The notes under the pieces were generated by a model, which saw only the letters and a program-made list of their open reading frames with translations, did no database searches and was not told the DNA's origin. A stretch of 19,759 bases of DNA, taken from an uncultured Acidobacteriota bacterium (lineage in GTDB: Bacteria; Acidobacteriota; Terriglobia; Terriglobales; CAINCZ01). The position numbers and the translations under genes are program-made. Positions 14,458 to 19,759 of this stretch are shown piece after piece. Positions within the stretch are counted from its first letter, which is position 1. Each line of letters opens with the position of its first letter. The stretch lies in assembly GCA_903847195.1 (NCBI GenBank), contig CAINCZ010000094.1, forward strand, positions 1-19,759, in the 5' to 3' direction.

Positions 14458-15432
14458 ATGGCCGATCCCAAGATGCGCGTCATTACCATGGAAGAGCATT
14501 TCTTCAGCCCGGCGTTTGTGGCCGGACCCGGCAAGGACCTCAAGAGTTCGCCCAATCCCAATCTGGTTCGGACCTTTGAAGCATCGTGTGAGGTGGGTCC
14601 GGGACGGCTGGCGCTGATGGACCGCGACGGCGTGGACGTGCAGATTCTCTCGCACGGCCCCGGCGTGGAACTGCTTGAAGCCGGCGTGCAGGTGCCGCTG
14701 GTGCGCGACACCAACGACTGGCTGCTCGAGTGCTGTCAGAAGTACCCGACGCGGTATTACGGGTTGACGACGGTGCCGACGGCGTGTCCCGAGGAGGCGC
14801 CGAAGGAGCTGGAGCGCATGATGAAGGCGGGCTTCAAGGGCTCGTGCATCAACGGCCACACCAACGGGCGCTACCTGGACGACAAGGTTTACCGGCCGTT
14901 TTTCGAGGCCTCGGAGGCGCTGGACGCGCCGCTCTACCTGCATCCCACGCCGCCGCCGAAGGGCGTGACCGATATTTACTACGCGGGTTTTTCGCCGACG
15001 GTGACGACCGTTTTCTCGGGCGCCTGCTGGGGCTGGCACATCGAGACGGCGGTGCATGCGCTGCGGCTGATTCTGGCCGGAATTTTCGATCAGTTCCCCA
15101 AGCTGCAGGTGGTGATCGGACACGCCGGCGAGGCGTTGCCCTTCATGATGCCGCGCATGGAGAAGATGCTGCGGCCGGAGATGACGAAGCTCAAGTACGG
15201 GATCAACCACTACCTGCGCAACAATTTCTATTACACGTTCAGCGGGTTCAACTTCATCCCGAACTTCCAGATGCTGGCCACGCAGATCGACATGGAGCGC
15301 ATCATGCTGTCGCTGGATTATCCCTACCAGGAGATGTCGTGGGGCGTGGACTTCCTGCACAGCCTGCCGGTGACGCCGAAGCAGCGGAAGATGATCGCGC
15401 ACAGCAACGCGGAGCGGCTGTTTAAGTTGTAA
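14458..15432 (+). CDS. Amidohydrolase-2 family metal-dependent hydrolase/decarboxylase
   Basis: A 324-residue TIM-barrel enzyme of the amidohydrolase 2 (ACMSD/gamma-resorcylate decarboxylase) family. The metal and catalytic residues of that family are in place: E12 and H14 in MEEHF (the E-x-H form instead of H-x-H), H162 in YLHPTPPP, H222 in VIGHAGEALPF and D287 in LSLDYPYQ. This set matches non-oxidative decarboxylases such as gamma-resorcylate decarboxylase, where Glu, His, His and Asp bind the metal. The natural substrate is unknown; other aromatic or cyclic carboxylates, or hydrolytic activity, are possible. The ATG is preceded by AGGAG ten bases upstream. There is no signal peptide. It is a single-gene unit with a terminator 15 bp after the stop, and no aromatic-degradation gene lies nearby. 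Confidence 0.92.
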   Translation: MADPKMRVITMEEHFFSPAFVAGPGKDLKSSPNPNLVRTFEASCEVGPGRLALMDRDGVDVQILSHGPGVELLEAGVQVPLVRDTNDWLLECCQKYPTRYYGLTTVPTACPEEAPKELERMMKAGFKGSCINGHTNGRYLDDKVYRPFFEASEALDAPLYLHPTPPPKGVTDIYYAGFSPTVTTVFSGACWGWHIETAVHALRLILAGIFDQFPKLQVVIGHAGEALPFMMPRMEKMLRPEMTKLKYGINHYLRNNFYYTFSGFNFIPNFQMLATQIDMERIMLSLDYPYQEMSWGVDFLHSLPVTPKQRKMIAHSNAERLFKL

Positions 15433-15446
15433 AGAACGAAGGATGG

Positions 15447-15492
15447 AAAAAGCCCGCGTACGCCCGGTGGGGCGATGGCGGGCTTTTTGCTT
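15447..15492 (+). terminator. Rho-independent terminator with compound stem
   Basis: AAAAAGCCCGC (15447-15457) pairs with GCGGGCTTTTT (15478-15488). An inner stem CGCCC/GGGCG (15461-15465, 15470-15474) closes on GGTG. T-runs follow on the plus strand. Confidence 0.9.
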
Positions 15493-15522
15493 TTTTGCGG
15501 GGGCCGCAGGACTGGGCCGAAC

Positions 15523-15554
15523 AGCAGGTCCTTCGCTGCGCTCAGGATGACCCC
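15523..15554. repeat. Fragment of a dispersed acidobacterial-type short repeat
   Basis: The stretch contains GGTCCTTCGCTGCGCTCAGG followed by ATGACCCC. Its other strand translates to 'GHPERSEGPAV', a peptide I recall as a recurrent artefact in predicted proteins of Acidobacteriota and some other phyla, because the element is scattered in intergenic DNA. It sits just after the terminator and before the end of ccmD, a normal place for such elements. Confidence 0.55.
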
Positions 15555-15589
15555 TCTGCATTGTGCAAAGACGTTGCGGGACGCTGGAT

Positions 15590-15706
15590 CTACCGCTCCA
15601 GTTCTTTCAACTCCTCACGCACGCGCTTGAAGCCGCGGGCCAGCCAGCCGAAGTAGGACAGGTGAATGATCCAGGTGACGAGGTAGGCGGCGATCAGGTA
15701 TTTCAT
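15590..15706 (-). CDS. ccmD: CcmD-like haem exporter subunit
   Basis: A 38-residue open frame that begins MKYLIAAYLVTWIIHLSYFG and ends in a charged helix (GFKRVREELKELER). One membrane segment followed by a basic/acidic cytoplasmic tail is the CcmD plan. CcmD binds CcmC and helps release haem-loaded CcmE from the CcmABC complex. The ATG overlaps the ccmC stop as ATGA, and GGAGG lies eight bases upstream, so translation is well supported. It is the last gene of the ccm run; no terminator is obvious on the minus strand beyond it. Family sequence conservation is low, so the call rests on size, topology and position. Confidence 0.85.
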   Translation of the reverse strand: MKYLIAAYLVTWIIHLSYFGWLARGFKRVREELKELER

Positions 15707-16428
15707 GAGGCAATCCTCCGCGGGTTGATCTGGCCCATGGTCGAGGGCTCGTCCTGCTCGTCGCGCAGCGCGTGCAACTCCTCAACGTTTTGCCGCAGCC
15801 GTTCCAGCCGGAAACGCAGTCCGACGACGATGGCGGCCATCACCATGAAGGCGAGCCAGTTGAGCAGAAGCGCCTTGAGCATGACGGGGTCGATGCCGGA
15901 CCCGGCGCCGCCGGCGATGACCGGCTGCGGATGCTGCGTGCGGAAGTAGCGGATGGAGAGGTAGACAATGGGCACGTCGATGAATCCGAAGACGGCGAGC
16001 GCGGCGGCGAGTACCGGCGTCTGCCCGCCGGTGGTGTAGCGGCGCAGGATCAGGTAGCTGACGTAGATCAGCCACAGGATGAGGGTGGTGGTGAGGCGCG
16101 CGTCCCACGTCCACCAGATGCCCCAGACGGGTTTGGCCCAGATGGGACCGGTGATCAGCACGACGGTGCAGAAGACGACGCCGACTTCGGCGGCAGCAAG
16201 CGCAAGGGCGTCGGCCCGGCGGCTGCGGTTCACCAGATAGGTGACGCTGGCGGCGAAGTTGCCGAGGAACAGCAGAAAGGCCGTCCAGGCCGAGGGCACA
16301 TGATAGTAGAAGATCCGCTGGACCGGTCCCATGGTGGCCTCGGTCGGGGCCACGGCCAGCGCCATGTAGGCCGCGAGCGCCAGCAGGGCGGCGGTTAGCA
16401 GCGCGAGGGCGGATAGTCTGAACTTCAT
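15703..16428 (-). CDS. ccmC: Haem exporter/handling protein CcmC
   Basis: CcmC is the six-helix membrane protein that loads haem onto CcmE on the outer face of the cytoplasmic membrane. The 241-residue product has the tryptophan-rich motif GIWWTWDARLTT (103-114) and the flanking histidines expected to bind haem, H43 in YYHVPSAW and H166 in RTQHPQPV. About six hydrophobic segments are visible. The C-terminal 40 residues form a cytoplasmic tail (LERLRQNVEELHAL…). GAGAGAG lies seven bases before the ATG. It follows ccmB after a 109-bp gap occupied by the second copy of the hairpin repeat, and overlaps ccmD by four bases. All key residues are present. Confidence 0.97.
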   Translation of the reverse strand: MKFRLSALALLTAALLALAAYMALAVAPTEATMGPVQRIFYYHVPSAWTAFLLFLGNFAASVTYLVNRSRRADALALAAAEVGVVFCTVVLITGPIWAKPVWGIWWTWDARLTTTLILWLIYVSYLILRRYTTGGQTPVLAAALAVFGFIDVPIVYLSIRYFRTQHPQPVIAGGAGSGIDPVMLKALLLNWLAFMVMAAIVVGLRFRLERLRQNVEELHALRDEQDEPSTMGQINPRRIAS

Positions 16429-16467
16429 TGGCGGCTCTCTCGATTTAGCATTTTCATTTGCCGAAAT

Positions 16468-16502
16468 TCCACATCTGCCAAAGGCGGCAGATGTGGGGCA
16501 CC
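16468..16502. repeat. Palindromic dispersed repeat, copy 2
   Basis: The 34 bases 16469-16502 are identical to 5148-5181: an 11-bp stem (CCACATCTGCC/GGCAGATGTGG), loop AAAGGC, tail GGCACC. Here it lies between ccmB and ccmC within one operon, so it is transcribed as an intercistronic hairpin. Confidence 0.85.
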
Positions 16503-16537
16503 CTCGGGACCAGCGTCTTCCTCTGCAGCCGGCATCT

Positions 16538-17257
16538 TCAGTCGGCGTGCAGCACGGTTTCGAACAGCAGCAACGAGGCTGCGGTAAAGACCACGTCGTA
16601 GACAGCGAGCAACTTCAGCCAGTAGGCAGGCGAGGCATCGCCGCCCAGCACCGCCGTGGTGGCGGCCACCATAGCGTAAAGGGCAGGAATCGAAACCGGG
16701 AACAGGATCAGCGGCAGCATGACCTCGCGGCTGCGGGTGCGAATGGAAATGGCTGCGAAAAAGGTGCCGTTCACGACCAGCGCCCAGGTGGCCAGCAGCG
16801 AGATCAGCGCCAGATGCCAGACCGATCCCAGCGGCCGCAGGTTGTAAAACATCATGAATAGCGGGGTCATGACGGCTTCCAGCACGATCACGAACAGGAA
16901 ATTGCCGACCGCCTTGGCCAGGAACAGGGCGTTGGCGGGCGCGGGCGAGATGCGGTAGGCGTCGAGCACCTGGTTGCGGAGCTCGCGCGCCCACGTCTGG
17001 TTGAGCGCGACCACGGCGGCGAAGAGAAACGAGACCCAGATCAGTCCGCCGGCAATGCGCCGCGACTCTTCGGCGCTGGGGTCGAAGGCAAAGCTGAAGA
17101 CAACGGATACGAGCAGCGAAAAGAAAAGCATGGAGTTGAGCGCGTCTCTGGAACGCCACTCCAGCCGCAGGTCTTTCCAAAGCGTTGAGCGCAGCACGGT
17201 CAGCAGCCGGGGACGGGGCCGCGCCGCCAGGGTACGAGCCGCAGCGGCGGTGCTCAT
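16538..17257 (-). CDS. ccmB: Haem exporter membrane subunit CcmB
   Basis: CcmB is the membrane partner of the CcmA ATPase in the CcmABCD complex that frees haem-loaded CcmE. The 239-residue product shows the family start after a short Ala/Arg-rich leader (LRSTLWKDLRLEWRSRDALNSMLFF), the RELRNQVLDAYRISPAP cytoplasmic loop, and NGTFFAAISIRTRSREVMLPLILFP, all typical of CcmB. Six hydrophobic segments are visible. Its ATG overlaps the ccmA stop (ATGA), so the two subunits are translationally coupled. A repeat-bearing gap separates it from ccmC. Confidence 0.97.
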   Translation of the reverse strand: MSTAAAARTLAARPRPRLLTVLRSTLWKDLRLEWRSRDALNSMLFFSLLVSVVFSFAFDPSAEESRRIAGGLIWVSFLFAAVVALNQTWARELRNQVLDAYRISPAPANALFLAKAVGNFLFVIVLEAVMTPLFMMFYNLRPLGSVWHLALISLLATWALVVNGTFFAAISIRTRSREVMLPLILFPVSIPALYAMVAATTAVLGGDASPAYWLKLLAVYDVVFTAASLLLFETVLHAD

Positions 17258-18057
17258 CGCTCACCTGCGGGCAAGGCAACGGGCGCGACTGTGCGGGCGA
17301 CTTGCGGTTCGCGTCGCGCGACGGCGACGGAGCCGAAGGTGTCCATCATCTGTGCTGCCCAGCCGCTCCAGTCGGGCTGATCCGAGCGTTCGACGATGCG
17401 GCCCGCAGCCATCATCACGAATTCGTCGGCGACGGAGGCGAGCAGAGATGGTTGATGGGTCACGACGAGCACGGTGCGACCAGCGTCGCGCATGGCGCCC
17501 AGCACGCGCACCATCGCCTGGGCCGAAGCGATGTCCACGTTGGAGAAGGGTTCGTCGAGCAACAGAAGTTCGGGGTCGTGCAAGAGGCAGCGGGCGAGCG
17601 AGAGGCGCTGCCGCATGCCCTGGGAATACTGGCCGACGCGGCGCTTCAATGCGGGATCCAGGCCGACGGTGCGAATGGCGCGGCAGCAGGCGTCATCGGC
17701 TGCGTCACCTTCCAGACCGTAGAGTCCGGCGAAGTAGCGGAGATTTTCGAGTGCGTCGAGTTCGTCGTAAAGAAGCGGGGCGTGCTGCATCAGTCCGATG
17801 CGTGCGGCTACCTCGCGCGGATTGGCAACTCCCAGCAACTGGACGCTGCCGCGGGTGGGCGGCAGCAACCCAGCGATGATGCGGAGCAGGGTGGACTTGC
17901 CCGCGCCGTTTTCGCCGACGATGACGTAAATGCGTCCGGCGGCAAACTCAGCGGTGACACCGCGCACGGCGGCGAAGCGCCCGAAATGACGGCTCACGCC
18001 GGCGAGCGCAACGGGTGCGGCGGCGTGGGTGCGGGCGGCGTCCGGGGGAAGGCTCAA
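17254..18057 (-). CDS. ccmA: Haem exporter ATPase CcmA
   Basis: CcmA is the ATPase of the CcmABCD complex; ATP hydrolysis drives release of holo-CcmE from CcmC. I start it at TTG 18057, overlapping the ccmE stop as TTGA, with GAGGTGA a few bases upstream. A longer frame to 18150 would run far into ccmE and is not needed. In the resulting 267-residue protein, Walker A is GENGAGKST (48-56), the signature is YSQGMRQ (144-150, with Gln-Gly-Met instead of Ser-Gly-Gly as in other CcmA proteins), Walker B is LLLLDEP (164-170), and H201 is the switch. A 12-residue Ala/Pro leader precedes the ATPase core. The start type and overlaps show tight coupling ccmE-ccmA-ccmB. Confidence 0.95.
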   Translation of the reverse strand: MSLPPDAARTHAAAPVALAGVSRHFGRFAAVRGVTAEFAAGRIYVIVGENGAGKSTLLRIIAGLLPPTRGSVQLLGVANPREVAARIGLMQHAPLLYDELDALENLRYFAGLYGLEGDAADDACCRAIRTVGLDPALKRRVGQYSQGMRQRLSLARCLLHDPELLLLDEPFSNVDIASAQAMVRVLGAMRDAGRTVLVVTHQPSLLASVADEFVMMAAGRIVERSDQPDWSGWAAQMMDTFGSVAVARREPQVARTVAPVALPAGER

Positions 18058-18524
18058 CGACTCACCTCGGAGCGGGCGCTCTGCTGCATAGCTACTTTTC
18101 CGGGGGGCGCCGGGGAGCCCTGCTGCTGCGGAGCATACTTGGAGGCGCACTTGGCCTGCAGTTGCCTGGCGTGGAAGACGCCGTCGCGACCGTAGCTGCC
18201 TTCGGCGAGCGCCTGGGATTCGTCCTTGAAGGTGTCGGGCGGAGCTTCGGTGCCATTGTAGGAGACAATGAGCAGGCTTTCGTTCTCCTGCAAGGTGAAG
18301 TCCACGTGCGTGCCTTGACGGCGAATGGATCCGGGCACCACGGTGCCGGCGACGCGCAGCCGCTTATCGTAGCGGCCGTCCATGGTTTGCAGTTCCTTGA
18401 TGGTGACGTAGTAGCTCTTACTCTGTTCGACGCCGGTCCAGGCCAGATAGCCAAGAGCGGCCACAACAACAACGATCGCTGCGCCGAAGCGAATCAGCGT
18501 CCGGCGACGGTCGGAAGCAATCAT
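18054..18524 (-). CDS. ccmE: Haem chaperone CcmE, Cys (CxxxY) type
   Basis: CcmE carries haem covalently from CcmC to the cytochrome c synthase. The 156-residue protein has an N-terminal membrane anchor (FGAAIVVVVAALGYLAW) and an OB-fold domain with YYVTIKELQT, LRVAGTVVPGSI, VDFTLQENESLLIVSYNGTEAPPDTF and a final GVFHARQLQAKCASKYAP. In the well-studied proteins the last motif is H-x-x-x-Y, with His as the haem attachment site. Here it is C126-A-S-K-Y130, the Cys variant known from some sulfate-reducing bacteria and archaea. The C-terminal tail (QQQGSPAPPG…) is flexible, as usual. It is the first gene of the cluster. No strong ribosome site is visible before the ATG, only GGGG. Confidence 0.96.
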   Translation of the reverse strand: MIASDRRRTLIRFGAAIVVVVAALGYLAWTGVEQSKSYYVTIKELQTMDGRYDKRLRVAGTVVPGSIRRQGTHVDFTLQENESLLIVSYNGTEAPPDTFKDESQALAEGSYGRDGVFHARQLQAKCASKYAPQQQGSPAPPGKVAMQQSARSEVSR

Positions 18525-18702
18525 GGCAAAACCCCACTCGACCGCGGATCAACCAGGCGCGCATGACGGGGGCTCATCGAACCCATGGGCATCAGCGGCC
18601 AAACTGCGGGCTAGGTAATCGGATGCGGCGACGCAGGGGGAAGATACAGGAATCCGCCGCCTGAGGGCGGGAAGCAGTTCCGAGGCGGGCGTCCGAAAGA
18701 GG

Positions 18703-18733
18703 GCAAAGAGAAAGGCCGGCGCGAACGCCGGCC
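18703..18733 (-). terminator. Rho-independent terminator of the HU gene
   Basis: An 8-bp perfect GC stem (18714-18721 with 18726-18733) closes on a loop that reads UUCG on the minus strand, an extra-stable tetraloop, and is followed by TTTCTCTTT. It begins about 24 bp past the HU stop. Confidence 0.85.
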
Positions 18734-18756
18734 TGATGTGCTAACGCAGGTTGCAG

Positions 18757-19053
18757 CTACTTCTTTGCGGGTGCGATGGAATCCTTCACCGACTTGGCCA
18801 GATAGAACTTCGCGGTCGTCTTGGCCTTGATCTTGATCGGCTCGCCGGTCTGCGGATTGCGACCGACACGGGCCTTGCGCTGCACCTTCTTGAGCCGGCC
18901 GAGGCCGGGGAGAGCGAAGACGCCGTTCTTCTTAGCCTGAGCGACGGCGATTTCCGCCAGATGCTCCAGAAACGCGGCCGCCTGCTTGTTGGTGACTTCC
19001 AACTGCCCGGCCAACAGGCGCACTAGCTGAGTTTTGGTCATTGTTCCCGCCAT
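18757..19053 (-). CDS. HU/IHF-family nucleoid DNA-binding protein
   Basis: A 98-residue histone-like protein that bends and compacts DNA as a dimer. The N-terminal helices (MTKTQLVRLLAGQLEVTNKQAAAFLEHLAEIA) and the DNA-binding arm with GRNPQTGEPIKI, followed by a C-terminal helix (LAKSVKDSI), are standard. The loop before the arm reads ALPGLGRLKKVQRKAR where HU has GFGTFEVRERAAR; this variant and the lysine-rich arm are seen in HU-like proteins of several phyla. I start at the ATG 19053, which has AAGGAG upstream, over the longer frame to 19083 or the inner ATG at 19041. It is a single-gene unit with its own terminator. HU rather than IHF is more likely but not proven. Confidence 0.95.
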   Translation of the reverse strand: MAGTMTKTQLVRLLAGQLEVTNKQAAAFLEHLAEIAVAQAKKNGVFALPGLGRLKKVQRKARVGRNPQTGEPIKIKAKTTAKFYLAKSVKDSIAPAKK

Positions 19054-19095
19054 TAGAACATTCTCCTTTGTGTTGTCTTGCACCGCTGCTAAGAC

Positions 19096-19101
19096 ATAAT
19101 A
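19096..19101 (-). promoter_or_regulatory. Possible -10 box of the HU gene
   Basis: The minus strand reads TATTAT, five of six consensus bases, about 43 bp before the start codon. No good -35 is seen at the usual distance. Confidence 0.3.
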
Positions 19102-19397
19102 CTGCGAAACGTGTAATTTTCGGGCGAAAACGGCGATTTATTCGCAAATCACTTTCTGAATCGCGACGGTATCGAGCAACCGTTCACGGACTCGACGCGA
19201 ACCAGTGCAAGGACGCCGACCGCTGGTGCTGGCGCCATTGACAACGTGCGAGGCTCGACTTATACAGGTGGGATGTTGCGGGGAATACCAAAAGGGGCGG
19301 CGGCGCAAGCATGCGCTACTGCAATCAGGAGGCCACTGTTGGCCTTTGTTTATGCTGGTTGGAATCGCCTGGGACGGCAGACGGTGATGAAATCAGA
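19102..19397. other. Intergenic region, nothing recognised
   Basis: About 300 bp between the HU gene and the final partial gene, which diverge from it. I see no convincing reading frame, tRNA, repeat or terminator. It presumably holds promoters for both genes. Confidence 0.5.
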
Positions 19398-19759
19398 ATG
19401 AAGACTGCGGGGGCGAAGATGGGCGGCGCAGTGGATTGGCGAGGCGTGGCGGCGTACGTCGGCCTCTGCTTCGGCGCGACGTGGCTGGTTGAACTAGGGG
19501 CGCTGCTGCGCGGCGCACGCTTTGCGCGGCTGGGAATAGCAACAACGGCGCTGCTGGCGATGATGATGCTGGTGCCGGCGGCATCGGCGTACGTGGTGCG
19601 CAGGTGGATTCGGCGTGAAGGCTTCGCCGATGCCGGGCTGCGGCTGGGCAGTGGCTGGCCCTACCTCTGGATCTGGCTGGGCTTTCCTTGTCTGGTGGGG
19701 GCCATCTACGCGATAACAGCGGCGTTGGGCCTGGCGAGATTCGGCATGGATGGCGCGGA
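19398..19759 (+). CDS. Partial membrane protein, possibly CPBP-family protease, runs off window
   Basis: An open frame of 120 codons runs to the window end without a stop. It begins MKTAGAKMGGAVDWRGVAAY and shows at least three hydrophobic stretches: YVGLCFGATWLVELGALL, LGIATTALLAMMMLVPAASA and LWIWLGFPCLVGAIYAITAA. The segment VRRWIRREGFADAGLRLG between the second and third is like the N-terminal loop of CPBP (CaaX-protease/bacteriocin-processing) membrane proteins, whose catalytic EExxxR motif would lie downstream, outside the window. There is no strong ribosome site before 19398; the inner ATG at 19419 is another possible start. The family is suggested by pattern, not shown. Confidence 0.55.
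   Translation, partial: MKTAGAKMGGAVDWRGVAAYVGLCFGATWLVELGALLRGARFARLGIATTALLAMMMLVPAASAYVVRRWIRREGFADAGLRLGSGWPYLWIWLGFPCLVGAIYAITAALGLARFGMDGA

Noticed and set aside
14371..15561. 396-codon minus-strand frame starting MQRGHPERSEGPAV
   Set aside because: Its start is the translated dispersed repeat and the rest is antisense to the amidohydrolase gene.
1..19759. tRNA or rRNA genes, CRISPR arrays
   Set aside because: Gaps between genes were scanned for tRNA arms and regularly spaced direct repeats; none was seen by eye. A tRNAscan or CRISPR search was not possible.

Overview
The window is bacterial, GC-rich and almost fully coding, mostly on the minus strand. I read it as chromosomal DNA from an Acidobacteriota (Terriglobia-like) genome. 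The pointers are two kinds of short dispersed element I associate with that group (an identical hairpin repeat at 5148-5181 and 16469-16502, and a 'GGTCCTTCGCTGCGCTCAGG'-type element near 15523-15554), a B12-dependent ribonucleotide reductase as replication-type RNR, and many secreted proteins starting at GTG or TTG. The assignment rests on recollection and gene content, not on a marker gene.

Layout. (a) 1-137 is the 3' end of a group II intron (domains V and VI) on the plus strand. (b) 177-5084, minus strand, reads gatB > tupA > tupB > tupC > moeA: the glutamine-/asparagine-tRNA amidotransferase subunit B followed by a tungstate ABC importer and the molybdenum/tungsten insertase of the pterin cofactor. 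The last four genes link metal uptake to cofactor assembly. (c) 5214-6722, minus, is a PLP-dependent aromatic-amino-acid-type decarboxylase. (d) 7013-7666, minus, is a secreted protein of unknown function, divergent from 7815-9943, plus, which holds two envelope folding proteins (a DsbA/thioredoxin-like oxidoreductase and a SurA/PpiC-type lipoprotein isomerase) and ends in a strong terminator. (e) 10000-10695 is a long non-coding control region in front of nrdJ (10696-13683). It carries DnaA-box-like motifs, an NrdR box, a TTGACA promoter and a terminator-like hairpin. (f) 13717-14329 is a VapBC toxin-antitoxin pair with a nested palindrome over its promoter. (g) 14458-15432 is a metal-dependent amidohydrolase/decarboxylase with its own terminator. 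(h) 15590-18524, minus, is the cytochrome c maturation cluster ccmE > ccmA > ccmB > ccmC > ccmD. It includes a 38-residue ccmD and a CcmE with Cys in place of the usual haem-binding His. (i) 18757-19053, minus, is an HU-type nucleoid protein with a UUCG-loop terminator. (j) 19398 to the end is the start of a membrane protein resembling CPBP-family proteases.

Most of the window is housekeeping. I see no defence island, CRISPR array or clearly new multigene system. The points worth a second look are the intron end, the Cys-type CcmE, the vapBC operator, the nrdJ control region and the repeated hairpin.
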